In this document: piece by piece, positions 1 through 6,607 of the stretch | Numbering within the stretch: the stretch's first letter is position 1 | Layout of the letters: every line of letters begins with the position of its first letter | Source of the DNA: a virus | IMG/VR virus record: IMGVR_UViG_3300035034_000445 | Location: 1-22,740 of that record | Strand: one strand, 5' to 3' | DNA: 22,740 nucleotides | The notes under the pieces: generated by a model | The model's input: the letters and a program-made list of their open reading frames with translations, nothing else | Databases searched by the model: none | What the model was told of the DNA's origin: nothing | Made by a program: the position numbers and the translations under genes

Positions 1-436
1 CCGCTCGGAGTCGACTCATAAGATGAGAAAATACTTCTAACTGGCGAGCTGTGTGTTTTGATCGTAAAAGATGACCGTTATGGCGATGAAGGTATGCCAT
101 ATCAGCTGTGGCTTCTTCCATAAAAGACAGCAAACCAGATTGATCCCAAGCGCGGTATCGCGATATGGATTTACGGAATGTCCAGACATTCCTTATAAAG
201 TGGACTATCGGCGATGCGCGGTATGCGTATACCCATTGACGAGGATCAAAATATTCGGCAAAGTCTTGTACTGCAGAGAAGCCGGTATTAGTTAACCAAT
301 TAGTGAATGGCGCAGTTTCTTTTGCGTGGATTTCATACGCATCCCATTCGTCCATTGATCCGCATGTAAGATCAACAATGCCAGCGCGGCGGCGCATGTA
401 TTTTGCTAGTTTTGATAGAGCCCAGTGATTTCGCAT
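1..436 (-). CDS. Hypothetical protein, cut by the left edge
   Basis: An open frame starts at ATG 436-434 and runs without a stop off the left edge, giving at least 145 residues. The start (MRNHWALSKL) has an AGGAAAA Shine-Dalgarno-like sequence about 7 nt upstream. The visible protein is rich in aromatic and basic residues, for example RNVWTFRKSISRYRAWD near residue 90, followed by an amphipathic helical stretch with DMAYLHRHNGHLL and RQLEVFSHLMSRL. There is no signal peptide, membrane segment or catalytic motif that I recognise. It lies 40 nt downstream of the small gene at 477-695 and probably shares its early promoter. The function is unknown; the start and reading frame are well supported by the long open frame and the ribosome-binding site. 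Confidence 0.75.
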   Translation of the reverse strand, partial: MRNHWALSKLAKYMRRRAGIVDLTCGSMDEWDAYEIHAKETAPFTNWLTNTGFSAVQDFAEYFDPRQWVYAYRASPIVHFIRNVWTFRKSISRYRAWDQSGLLSFMEEATADMAYLHRHNGHLLRSKHTARQLEVFSHLMSRLRA

Positions 437-476
437 ATTTAGTTTTCCTAATTAAACCAGTGGGCATCAATATCCC

Positions 477-695
477 TTAGAAATATTGAGAATCTGGATC
501 TACTTCATAATCAGTAATATCTGAAAACTGAGTACTCATTGCGGCACGAACTTCTTCTTCAGTTTCACAGTATGGAAACTGTTGCTCGACAGCATACTTA
601 CCGGGCTCAGTTACCTCGACATACGACTCAGAGTCACTACAGCAACCACACCCTAAGTCAAAAGAACGATACACGTAATAAACTTTGGTTTTCAT
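477..695 (-). CDS. Small acidic, cysteine-bearing hypothetical protein
   Basis: A 72-residue protein beginning MKTKVYYVYRSF. An in-frame ATG two codons upstream (701) is less likely because the GAGAC ribosome-binding sequence sits 7 nt from the 695 ATG but only 1 nt from the 701 ATG. A cysteine cluster (CGCC, about residues 16-19) is followed by an acidic body; there is no complete CxxC pair typical of a zinc ribbon. It is the first gene after the promoter at 734-762, so it is probably an early, host-interaction type protein, as is common for small genes in T4-like genomes. I do not recognise the family. Confidence 0.7.
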   Translation of the reverse strand: MKTKVYYVYRSFDLGCGCCSDSESYVEVTEPGKYAVEQQFPYCETEEEVRAAMSTQFSDITDYEVDPDSQYF

Positions 696-733
696 AATCA
701 TTGTCTCATTTGGTATTTCGTTTCGATAGATGT

Positions 734-762
734 ATTATATCAATTCTAGCACCAAGTGTATA
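734..762 (-). promoter_or_regulatory. Sigma70-type promoter, TATACA-17-TATAAT
   Basis: On the minus strand a perfect -10 TATAAT (739-734) lies 17 nt from a -35 TATACA (762-757, 4 of 6 matches to TTGACA). Transcription would start near 727 and read the genes at 477-695 and 1-436. A 7-bp inverted repeat (TTGGTAT 710-716 and ATACCAA 760-766) brackets the promoter, but repeats this short are common by chance. Confidence 0.6.
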
Positions 763-789
763 CCAATATTTTCGTAAAACGCACAATTT

Positions 790-810
790 TTTAGAACATT
801 TTGTTCTAAA
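790..810. other. Perfect palindrome / hairpin downstream of the dNMP kinase gene
   Basis: A 9-bp perfect stem (TTTAGAACA with TGTTCTAAA) closes a TTT triloop. It lies 33 nt beyond the dNMP kinase stop on the minus strand and upstream of the next promoter. No run of U follows it on the minus strand, so it is not a canonical intrinsic terminator. It could be a 3'-end stabiliser of the mRNA or a dyad operator. Confidence 0.5.
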
Positions 811-842
811 GAGAGACAACTATATTCTCTATCTCGTAGCGA

Positions 843-1463
843 TTATTTTGCTATTAGTGTGGATGCTACGTGGGTTGCTTCAGTAAACATGTCACCGATC
901 GTTCCATAATTATGAATAAGTACATGACGGCTGGCATCATAATTATGCATTAACCCAGCTTCGGAGACGTGGTCGGTGCATCGACGTCGCCTCATAAACG
1001 AAAATAGCTTAGGCATTACTGGATATTCTCTTTCTTTGTCGCTAGATAAATCTCTAATAATAAAGACAAATTTGGCTCCAATGCTTTCGAAGTAATCATA
1101 CTCATGCTGGAATCGGATATCAGTAACAATAACGAAATCCGCGTCACTATTCTTGGTTTTGTCAACTAGCCTATCTATCCATATCATTTCGCCGAACACG
1201 CTCTGTGCCCAATCAGTTCCAAAAGTTTGCATAGCGCGCCTTGGCGTGACTCCTCTCATCAAGTCACACGGCAATTCTTTTAGAACTGGATTGCGAAAGT
1301 ATTCATCTGATACACCGAACATACTTTGCAGCATTTCTTTTATTGGTGTCGCCAATGCTTCACATCTTACTACCACATTGGCAGTCTTTAGTATAGAAGC
1401 AAGAATGTCTGAAAATGTATCTTTCCCGGCACCTTTCAAACCAACCACGCAAATGTATTTCAT
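843..1463 (-). CDS. 1: Deoxynucleoside monophosphate kinase (T4 gp1-like)
   Basis: A 206-residue P-loop kinase that would phosphorylate dNMPs to dNDPs for phage DNA synthesis. The N-terminus carries a Walker A motif, GLKGAGKDT, at residues 8-16 with Lys14. Later segments (LATPIKEMLQSMFG, near residue 37, and RRAMQTFGTDWAQ, near residue 75) match the nucleotide-kinase fold of T4 gp1. Length is somewhat shorter than T4 gp1 (about 240 residues). The ATG follows the ligase stop codon directly (TAA-ATG), so the two genes are translationally coupled and share the promoter at 2845-2873. This fits a nucleotide-metabolism and repair pair. The assignment is confident; substrate range cannot be read from the sequence. 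Confidence 0.88.
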   Translation of the reverse strand: MKYICVVGLKGAGKDTFSDILASILKTANVVVRCEALATPIKEMLQSMFGVSDEYFRNPVLKELPCDLMRGVTPRRAMQTFGTDWAQSVFGEMIWIDRLVDKTKNSDADFVIVTDIRFQHEYDYFESIGAKFVFIIRDLSSDKEREYPVMPKLFSFMRRRRCTDHVSEAGLMHNYDASRHVLIHNYGTIGDMFTEATHVASTLIAK

Positions 1464-2813
1464 TTAGCAACCTTCTTTTATCTTTTCCAAATTATCAGCG
1501 ACGTCTTTGTCATCCCGAATTTCAATGAAGCGGGGAAGGAAAAGACTGTATGTATCACGCCCTTTAGATTGAATTAGCTCATTGTAATCTATTGTGACAA
1601 TCTTGCCTATGACTGCGTTAGTATATAAAGCAGTACGATCAGCATCTGATAGCCCAGTACCTACGCGCGTCTTAACAAGACCGTCTGCGGATTCGCATAA
1701 AAACGCACCAAGCATTCCTTCGTATTTATTTGATCCTTCTTCTAAACCAACGATCACCAAATCGCACTCAAGCACTGCTTTGATTTTCAGCGAACCAAAA
1801 GACCGCTTAGCTTCCCAGCCGTGGTTTGGATTCTTCAAGATTCCGCCTTCAAGACCCTGCTTAATGTACTTGGCGCCGATGGTGACAGCTTCTTCCTGTG
1901 ATTGCACTGTGACCGTATCAGCCATAAAAATATTGCATGCAGCAGTATTATCAACAGCTGCTTTCTGTAGCATACCGAACCGCTCATCATACGCCACGTC
2001 CCACTTACCTTTGACGAATTTCTCGTATGGAACAATATCCCACAGCGCGATACCGACGTTTTTGTGATGGGACGTAGCGGCGGTACCACGAATGAATTTG
2101 GTTGCTACGCCGTTAGAGACGCGACGAGAGTCAGGTTTACCATCAATCATCTGATAAAGCTCGCCATCAAACACGATGTCGCCAAGACCAATGTTAGCAG
2201 CCAACTCAAGAAACGCGTTGTCAAGTTTTGAATTTTCAATGAGATACGTTAGACCGTTACGGGTGCGATATGTAACAGCACCGCCTTGGACAATAACGGC
2301 AACACGCGCTGCATCATACTTGATTTGGAAGATGGCCGGATAAGTCATTTTCTTGGCAGTCTTTTCATTCAAGCTATGGCACGCCATGACTTCAAATGTA
2401 GAAATGAGACCGGGCGACGCCTTGTTAATTGTACTAGCTGACATATTGGACTGAATGTCATGGTCAAGAATATATGCAAACAGCTCTTGCCAGTATTCTG
2501 GGAGGCATTGCATTGTAACGTCAACAAGATCTTTAGCCGCGTGACCGGTTGCCGTCCGAGCTTGCAATTTACCTAAGGTTTCGGTAATGATTGCAAAGAA
2601 CGCTTCGTCAGTCAACGAGGTATCGGCTGGGACAGAGAAATGTGGTTCTTGGTTTATTTTCGGAGCAGAAATCCCATACGTGGTGTATGGGTCGTAGACA
2701 GCCGTAAGATATGCCTTAATTAGGACTTCATCTTCGGCTAGCAGCGTGGTGAGAAGCTTTACCTTCTCTTTTGGCGAATTGGTGGAGCGGAGGGTTGAAA
2801 TGAAATTCTTCAT
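1464..2813 (-). CDS. 30: ATP-dependent DNA ligase (T4 gp30-like)
   Basis: A 449-residue nucleotidyltransferase that seals nicks during replication, recombination and repair. Adenylation motif I is KYDAAR at residues 165-170 with Lys165 as the expected AMP-accepting lysine; the usual Gly of KxDG is Ala here. Motif III is FDGEL near residue 215, and motif IV is EGGILKN with the following LKIKA as motif V. A C-terminal OB-type segment contains GAFLCES and VGTGLSD, aligning with the same region of T4 ligase (487 residues). The start (MKNFIS) has GAG 8 nt upstream. It is the first gene after its own promoter, directly downstream of the small terminase gene. Identification is firm despite the motif I variation. 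Confidence 0.92.
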   Translation of the reverse strand: MKNFISTLRSTNSPKEKVKLLTTLLAEDEVLIKAYLTAVYDPYTTYGISAPKINQEPHFSVPADTSLTDEAFFAIITETLGKLQARTATGHAAKDLVDVTMQCLPEYWQELFAYILDHDIQSNMSASTINKASPGLISTFEVMACHSLNEKTAKKMTYPAIFQIKYDAARVAVIVQGGAVTYRTRNGLTYLIENSKLDNAFLELAANIGLGDIVFDGELYQMIDGKPDSRRVSNGVATKFIRGTAATSHHKNVGIALWDIVPYEKFVKGKWDVAYDERFGMLQKAAVDNTAACNIFMADTVTVQSQEEAVTIGAKYIKQGLEGGILKNPNHGWEAKRSFGSLKIKAVLECDLVIVGLEEGSNKYEGMLGAFLCESADGLVKTRVGTGLSDADRTALYTNAVIGKIVTIDYNELIQSKGRDTYSLFLPRFIEIRDDKDVADNLEKIKEGC

Positions 2814-2826
2814 ATTTTCTACTCAT

Positions 2827-2864
2827 TTGATTGTCAATGCTACTATTATAACACAGACAATCAA
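2827..2864. repeat. 9-bp inverted repeat around the ligase -10 box
   Basis: TTGATTGTC (2827-2835) and GACAATCAA (2856-2864) are exact reverse complements, 20 nt apart, with the ligase promoter's TATAAT between them. Read-through RNA from the terminase gene could form the hairpin; RNA started at this promoter (about 2838) would contain only the promoter-distal arm, which ends 3 nt from the ligase ribosome-binding GAG. It may alternatively be a DNA operator. Confidence 0.5.
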
Positions 2865-2873
2865 TGATGTAAA
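2845..2873 (-). promoter_or_regulatory. Sigma70-type promoter, TTTACA-17-TATAAT
   Basis: Minus-strand -10 TATAAT (2850-2845), 17-nt spacer, -35 TTTACA (2873-2868; 5 of 6). It sits just past the small terminase stop codon and would drive ligase and dNMP kinase with a leader of about 25 nt. Confidence 0.75.
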
Positions 2874-2876
2874 TGG

Positions 2877-3377
2877 TTATTTTTGGTTTTCTTTCAATAA
2901 TTTTGCTAGGTCGGCTGGACCACCAACGAAGAAATTGTTCTGTTGGTTATTCTGCCCAGCCGGCGGAGCGGTAGAGGCTGACGAGCCCTGAGCCTTCTTG
3001 CGAGTCTCATGCACATTCACCAAATCTTTATTGATGTCAACAATGGTTTTCATCAAAACGGCAACGACTTCCCAAGCCCTAGGCGAATCAGACGATTGAG
3101 CTAAAACGACGGCGTCAGCGAGTGCGGTTGCGGTGTCTGCAAGAACTCCCTTAATACCTGATCGTGCATCGTCAAAATCATCGTCTAACTGTTTAGCGCG
3201 CCGAAGATCGACTTGAAGGGCTTTATCGGATGCGTCGTCTGCCAATTTTGTTAATTGGTTATCTGCAGGAGCTCGAAGCGCGTCGTCTAGTTTAAAAGAC
3301 GACGGCGAGTCAAAAGAACCTTCGTATTCTGATGGGAGATATTCTCCCATCAATTCAGATTGTGTTTTAGTGGCCAT
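2877..3377 (-). CDS. 16: Terminase small subunit (gp16-like)
   Basis: A 166-residue protein, almost the same length as T4 gp16 (164), which regulates the large terminase ATPase/nuclease during headful DNA packaging. The central block, DDFDDARSGIKGVLADTATAL (about 66-86) followed by SDSPRAWEVVAVLMKTI (about 96-112) and INKDLVNVHETRKKA, shows the two-helix pattern typical of T4-type small terminases. The C-terminus is Gln/Asn-rich and ends in a short helix (LAKLLKENQK). It is the last gene of the structural block; the large subunit (gene 17) does not follow, as it does in T4, but is replaced by a ligase/kinase operon. The start MATKTQ lies 11 nt after the gp15 stop. Confidence 0.85.
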   Translation of the reverse strand: MATKTQSELMGEYLPSEYEGSFDSPSSFKLDDALRAPADNQLTKLADDASDKALQVDLRRAKQLDDDFDDARSGIKGVLADTATALADAVVLAQSSDSPRAWEVVAVLMKTIVDINKDLVNVHETRKKAQGSSASTAPPAGQNNQQNNFFVGGPADLAKLLKENQK

Positions 3378-3388
3378 AGTGTTTTATC

Positions 3389-4102
3389 TCAAACTGGATC
3401 GGGTTCGGGTCTTGGTGGAGCCCAAGACCCGTCTTCTGCAAAGTAGCTATCATAATCTAGCAGCGGAGTGTCTGTCTCCAATATAATTGATCTCCGATTA
3501 ACTGGGCCGAAGTACACGGCTTTCATTAAGAAATTCATTGACCACATTATCTGCCGTCGGTCTTCAAACGTACCTTCGTAACTATCACTAGGCTGAACAT
3601 CTAGCAGACTGATTGGTACATCATACGATGTCTGTGGATCGCCGATTCCTCTAACGTTTATATTTACATCAGGTGCAAAGCCAGGCAAAATCTGCTCAAC
3701 TATTTGCAGCATATCGTCTTGTGTCTTTGTGACAATGTACAGACTATAAATCATATCATACGGGACAGGAGTATAGAGAGAAGAAGCTGAGCTTCCATTA
3801 TCACGAGAATAGAAATGCTTATTTAGTTTCTGCAGCTTTCGCCCGCCGTCATAATTCAAAGATTGTAATTCAAATGCCATGCGAGGTAATTGAATAGCCG
3901 GCTTTTGTCTGTGATCTGGGTCATCTTGTAGACGTTGTACGAATTTCTCTTTGTTAGAATACGCCAACGGAACAGTCACCCGCGACGCCTCATCCCCATT
4001 TTCGCTATAATGAACGACCTGCATGTCATTAAACAATGAACCAAACGCTATAGTGTAGCGCTTTGTTAGCTCATGGTAGAAATGGGTATTGAAGATGGCC
4101 AT
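3389..4102 (-). CDS. 15: Tail sheath stabilizer / completion protein (gp15-like)
   Basis: A 237-residue protein (T4 gp15 is 272) that caps the finished tail and joins it to the neck. The N-terminal HFYHELTKRYTIAFGSLFNDMQV (positions 7-29) and the later PLAYSNKEKF and LPRMAFELQSLNYD are characteristic of the gp15 family. A third signature, PVPYDMIYSLYIVTKTQDDMLQIVEQILP, falls near residue 112. The C-terminus is proline-rich. It lies between the holin and small terminase genes, continuing the 13-14-15-16 order of T4, here interrupted by the lysis pair. The start follows the holin stop by 3 nt. Confidence 0.87.
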   Translation of the reverse strand: MAIFNTHFYHELTKRYTIAFGSLFNDMQVVHYSENGDEASRVTVPLAYSNKEKFVQRLQDDPDHRQKPAIQLPRMAFELQSLNYDGGRKLQKLNKHFYSRDNGSSASSLYTPVPYDMIYSLYIVTKTQDDMLQIVEQILPGFAPDVNINVRGIGDPQTSYDVPISLLDVQPSDSYEGTFEDRRQIMWSMNFLMKAVYFGPVNRRSIILETDTPLLDYDSYFAEDGSWAPPRPEPDPV

Positions 4103-4105
4103 ATT

Positions 4106-4375
4106 TTATTCGCCTTTGTCTTGATCTAAGTTGTATGCTGCGCCGCGCGGTGATTCTTTTTTCGTTACGTACGACGCACCCGCCATTGCTGCGAGGGGAG
4201 TTGTTACCGCCCATAGTGCCATTTCAACTGGGTAGCCAAGAACTGCTGCAGCAGACAATATGATAACCGAAATCGACATTGTGAATCCGGCCATGATTAA
4301 TACGAGACGTTTAGATGAAGCACCAGATTCTGGGCCATGAGTCATGGTATCGCGCATAAATGAAAAGAATGACAT
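4106..4375 (-). CDS. Putative holin, two membrane segments
   Basis: An 89-residue protein with two hydrophobic helices, roughly residues 24-48 (LVLIMAGFTMSISVIIL and following) and 50-70 (VEMALWAVTTPLAAMAGA), and a charged C-terminal tail (YNLDQDKGE). Size and topology fit a class II-like holin that permeabilises the inner membrane to release the endolysin. It begins immediately after the endolysin stop (TAA-ATG), with GGAG 7 nt upstream, so the two genes form a lysis cassette. It is not related in sequence to T4 holin gpt (a single-membrane-segment protein). The call rests on topology and neighbourhood, so a different small membrane protein remains possible. Confidence 0.65.
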   Translation of the reverse strand: MSFFSFMRDTMTHGPESGASSKRLVLIMAGFTMSISVIILSAAAVLGYPVEMALWAVTTPLAAMAGASYVTKKESPRGAAYNLDQDKGE

Positions 4376-4999
4376 TTATCTACTCCTAAGAATTGAATTG
4401 TATAAAGTACGTCTGTGATCTAACCCAATCGTCCCACCGTTTAATCTTTTGGTACATCCAACAATATCTTTATTATCGGCAAAAGTACTAAGATTATTTT
4501 TATCCCAAAACCAGCATGCACTATCAATAGCCTTCAACGGAAATGAGACATCGTCATACGATCGCAGTGGGCCAGCTTCGCGGATATATGCGATATAGTT
4601 GTCGTGTCCAGTTAGCTGAAATATACCACGCCCGCGAAATCTCCAGCCATCCCCAGAAGAAGGATCGCCATTACCCATACGATTTGCGTATGTCACATTG
4701 GCAATGCCTTCGGGATTACGATGGAGCGCAAGGGCAAGTGCATTAGGACCATCTGCGCCTCGCTTGTTATTAGCGAACCTAGACGGCCACACTACAGCTA
4801 AGCGGTCGGCGGAATAGTTTAAACTTTCTGTGAGACGTGTAAATCCACCAGATTCATGAGACGCTTGAGCTAAAAACATAGCTATGCGATCTGGTGTATC
4901 AATTCCCCACTTAATAAATGCTGCGGCTAATAAGGGCACCCATGTTTCATAAGATGCTCCTTTAGCCGCAACTATTTCCCACACTTCTGGTGTAATCAT
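4376..4999 (-). CDS. GH19 chitinase-like endolysin
   Basis: A glycoside-hydrolase family 19 type lysozyme that cleaves peptidoglycan glycan strands at the end of infection. Signatures are FLAQASHESGGFTRL with the likely catalytic Glu in HESGGF, LNYSADRL with the following WPSRF, YANRMGNGDPSSGDGWRFRG, and RGRGIFQLTGHDNY. I chose ATG 4999 (MITPEVWEIV), which gives the 207-residue layout usual for these phage enzymes and starts 4 nt after the gp14 stop. A longer form from ATG 5053 adds 18 residues overlapping gp14 and has a GAGG sequence only 3 nt away. T4's own lysozyme is unrelated, so this is a replacement lysis module embedded in the neck-gene operon. Confidence 0.88.
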   Translation of the reverse strand: MITPEVWEIVAAKGASYETWVPLLAAAFIKWGIDTPDRIAMFLAQASHESGGFTRLTESLNYSADRLAVVWPSRFANNKRGADGPNALALALHRNPEGIANVTYANRMGNGDPSSGDGWRFRGRGIFQLTGHDNYIAYIREAGPLRSYDDVSFPLKAIDSACWFWDKNNLSTFADNKDIVGCTKRLNGGTIGLDHRRTLYNSILRSR

Positions 5000-5003
5000 T
5001 TGC

Positions 5004-5855
5004 TCATAGTCCACTGAATGGGTTACTTTCTGAGAAACCGACAATCTCGTCATCTTCCTCGTTAATGTATTTATTATCCGATGTAGTATTTGCAGCAGAA
5101 TCTGTTACTCCTATAACTACGCCCACTGATCCAGAGATATCTCCAACGATAGAGGCGGTACTATCAAATGTACCCTTAACGGCATACATGGTTATTATTT
5201 GGTCAATAGTAGAGATGACAGTAGCTGACCAAGTTACTCCTTGACGTATGGTTTCTCCTGGGATGAAATCATCAAAGCCTTCTTCTAATTCCATCGAGGT
5301 TCCTATAGAATATTCCGGCTCATAAGAATCAATTACTGGGTGACCGGTATCAAACGTTTCACCGTTGTATTCAAAGTTACGAACTTTAAGCTTCCACACA
5401 AAAAGCTCACCCAGCTGATAAAATACCGATTCCCCATCGACATAGGAAACTTCAAATGCGCGCATACGCTTGTCGATAGTAGACGGAAACACAATCACAT
5501 CACCCTCTCTCGGTACTTTGATATCCGGAAAATTGGACGTCACTTCTTCGACGAATCGTTTTCTGGCTACAATTAACGTCGCTTCATCGCGTATCTCCAT
5601 ACCAAACTTAGATAGAAATTTATTATCTCCGTCCCAGCCTTCAATATTTTCAAGATAGAATTCAACGGTGACCGCAGTATTAAACGCAGAGCGAGAGTCT
5701 TCACCGAAGAAAGAATCAAAGTTAGTTAGTGTGCGTGGAAGATAAAACATATTTCTACCGTGCACTTGTATGGATTCTATAATCAGATCTGCGAACAGCT
5801 CTTGGTCGGCATCATCCGCAGTATACGAGCTTTCAAAATAATAATTTACTGTCAT
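5004..5855 (-). CDS. 14: Neck protein (gp14-like)
   Basis: A 283-residue neck protein (T4 gp14 is 256) that completes the head-tail connector after DNA packaging. Diagnostic parts are IESIQVHGRNMFYLPR (about 27-42), AFNTAVTVEFYLENIEGW (about 57-74) and FLSKFGMEIRDEATLIVARKRF (about 80-101). The C-terminal 60 residues, rich in small residues and acidic toward the end, look like a variable extension. The ATG overlaps the gp13 stop (ATGA), showing translational coupling. The assignment is strong from family pattern and order. Confidence 0.87.
   Translation of the reverse strand: MTVNYYFESSYTADDADQELFADLIIESIQVHGRNMFYLPRTLTNFDSFFGEDSRSAFNTAVTVEFYLENIEGWDGDNKFLSKFGMEIRDEATLIVARKRFVEEVTSNFPDIKVPREGDVIVFPSTIDKRMRAFEVSYVDGESVFYQLGELFVWKLKVRNFEYNGETFDTGHPVIDSYEPEYSIGTSMELEEGFDDFIPGETIRQGVTWSATVISTIDQIITMYAVKGTFDSTASIVGDISGSVGVVIGVTDSAANTTSDNKYINEEDDEIVGFSESNPFSGL
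5068..5075 (-). promoter_or_regulatory. Possible T4-type late promoter octamer AATAAATA
   Basis: On the minus strand, AATAAATA matches the T4 late consensus TATAAATA at 7 of 8 positions. It lies inside the 3' end of gene 14, where it could give a transcript starting near 5055 for endolysin and holin. Seven-of-eight matches are frequent by chance in this AT content, so support is weak. Confidence 0.25.
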
Positions 5856-6589
5856 TGTATGATTATTCCATACGGTTGAGCTTGGCTATGGATATACTCT
5901 TCCATCTCAGTAATATCGGCCATAGCATCTTGGTATATTACATCACCATTCAGTGTTGTCCCAGACGGCAATGTTACGCCAGAGAATTTCTTAAGGTTCA
6001 TCGCCCATGTCTTTTTTGCATATGCAACAGCGAGCTTACGTAAAATCTTATCACCCCAAATAGTTACACCTGGAGTCTTGTAAAGATAACCCATCACTTC
6101 GATTAGAGCTATACCGTCAACTCTAAACATAGTAGTCATTTTGTCAAAAATGTGCAATTGGTGTTTGTGATATCTAAAGTCGAATTGAGCATGAGGGTTT
6201 AGCTGGGCCGCCAGCTCTGCCATATATGAACGGGCAACAAAGTATGAACTCAAATCTGGCGTTCTTGCTGCCGAATACATAGTATCACGGATCATTTCAT
6301 ATTGGCCCGTCATCCAACTTAGGTTGCCGTATGAGTTGGGGTTGTAGACTTTCAGAACCGCCATCACATTATCTGGCATAGTTAAGTATCCGTTATCCAA
6401 ATCAGCTTGGCTAACGGTATGCCTAATAAACGTTCTTTCTTGCGCCGCTTCGGAAAACTCCGACCAATATGCTATCGCATCATCTACGGCGTTTTCTAAT
6501 TGTTCCGTCGCAATGTTTATCTTAATTACCGGTTCGCCTAAATCTTGCAAGACACGAGTGTAAAACTCATCTTTAGTAGTCGGAATCAT
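5852..6589 (-). CDS. 13: Neck protein (gp13-like)
   Basis: A 245-residue neck protein (T4 gp13 is about 309) that acts with gp14 to close the filled head. Recognisable segments are the N-terminal TTKDEFYTRVLQDLGEPVIKIN, the helix LENAVDDAIAYWSEF near residue 32, and the C-terminal WGDKILRKLAVAYAKKTWAMNLKKF and LPSGTTLNGDVIYQDA. AGGA is placed 7 nt before the ATG. Its stop overlaps the start of gene 14. The order 13-14-(lysis)-15-16 supports the call. Confidence 0.86.
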   Translation of the reverse strand: MIPTTKDEFYTRVLQDLGEPVIKINIATEQLENAVDDAIAYWSEFSEAAQERTFIRHTVSQADLDNGYLTMPDNVMAVLKVYNPNSYGNLSWMTGQYEMIRDTMYSAARTPDLSSYFVARSYMAELAAQLNPHAQFDFRYHKHQLHIFDKMTTMFRVDGIALIEVMGYLYKTPGVTIWGDKILRKLAVAYAKKTWAMNLKKFSGVTLPSGTTLNGDVIYQDAMADITEMEEYIHSQAQPYGIIIQ

Positions 6590-6607
6590 TTTGCTATCCT
6601 TTGAGTG

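Noticed and set aside
71-295. Plus-strand 74-codon frame at the left edge
   Set aside because: The opposite strand carries a continuous 145-codon frame with a good ribosome-binding site.
790-810. Intrinsic terminator for dNMP kinase
   Set aside because: The hairpin has no U run on the minus strand.
701-886. Plus-strand frame ending in a hydrophobic segment
   Set aside because: It covers a minus-strand promoter and palindrome and has no ribosome-binding site; the apparent membrane helix is probably accidental.
1726-1733. Late promoter AATAAATA within the ligase gene
   Set aside because: Seven-of-eight match, internal to a gene and far from the next start; expected by chance at this AT content.
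1594-2067. Plus-strand open frame (157 codons)
   Set aside because: Antisense to the ligase gene; Ser/Pro-rich composition typical of reverse-strand reading.
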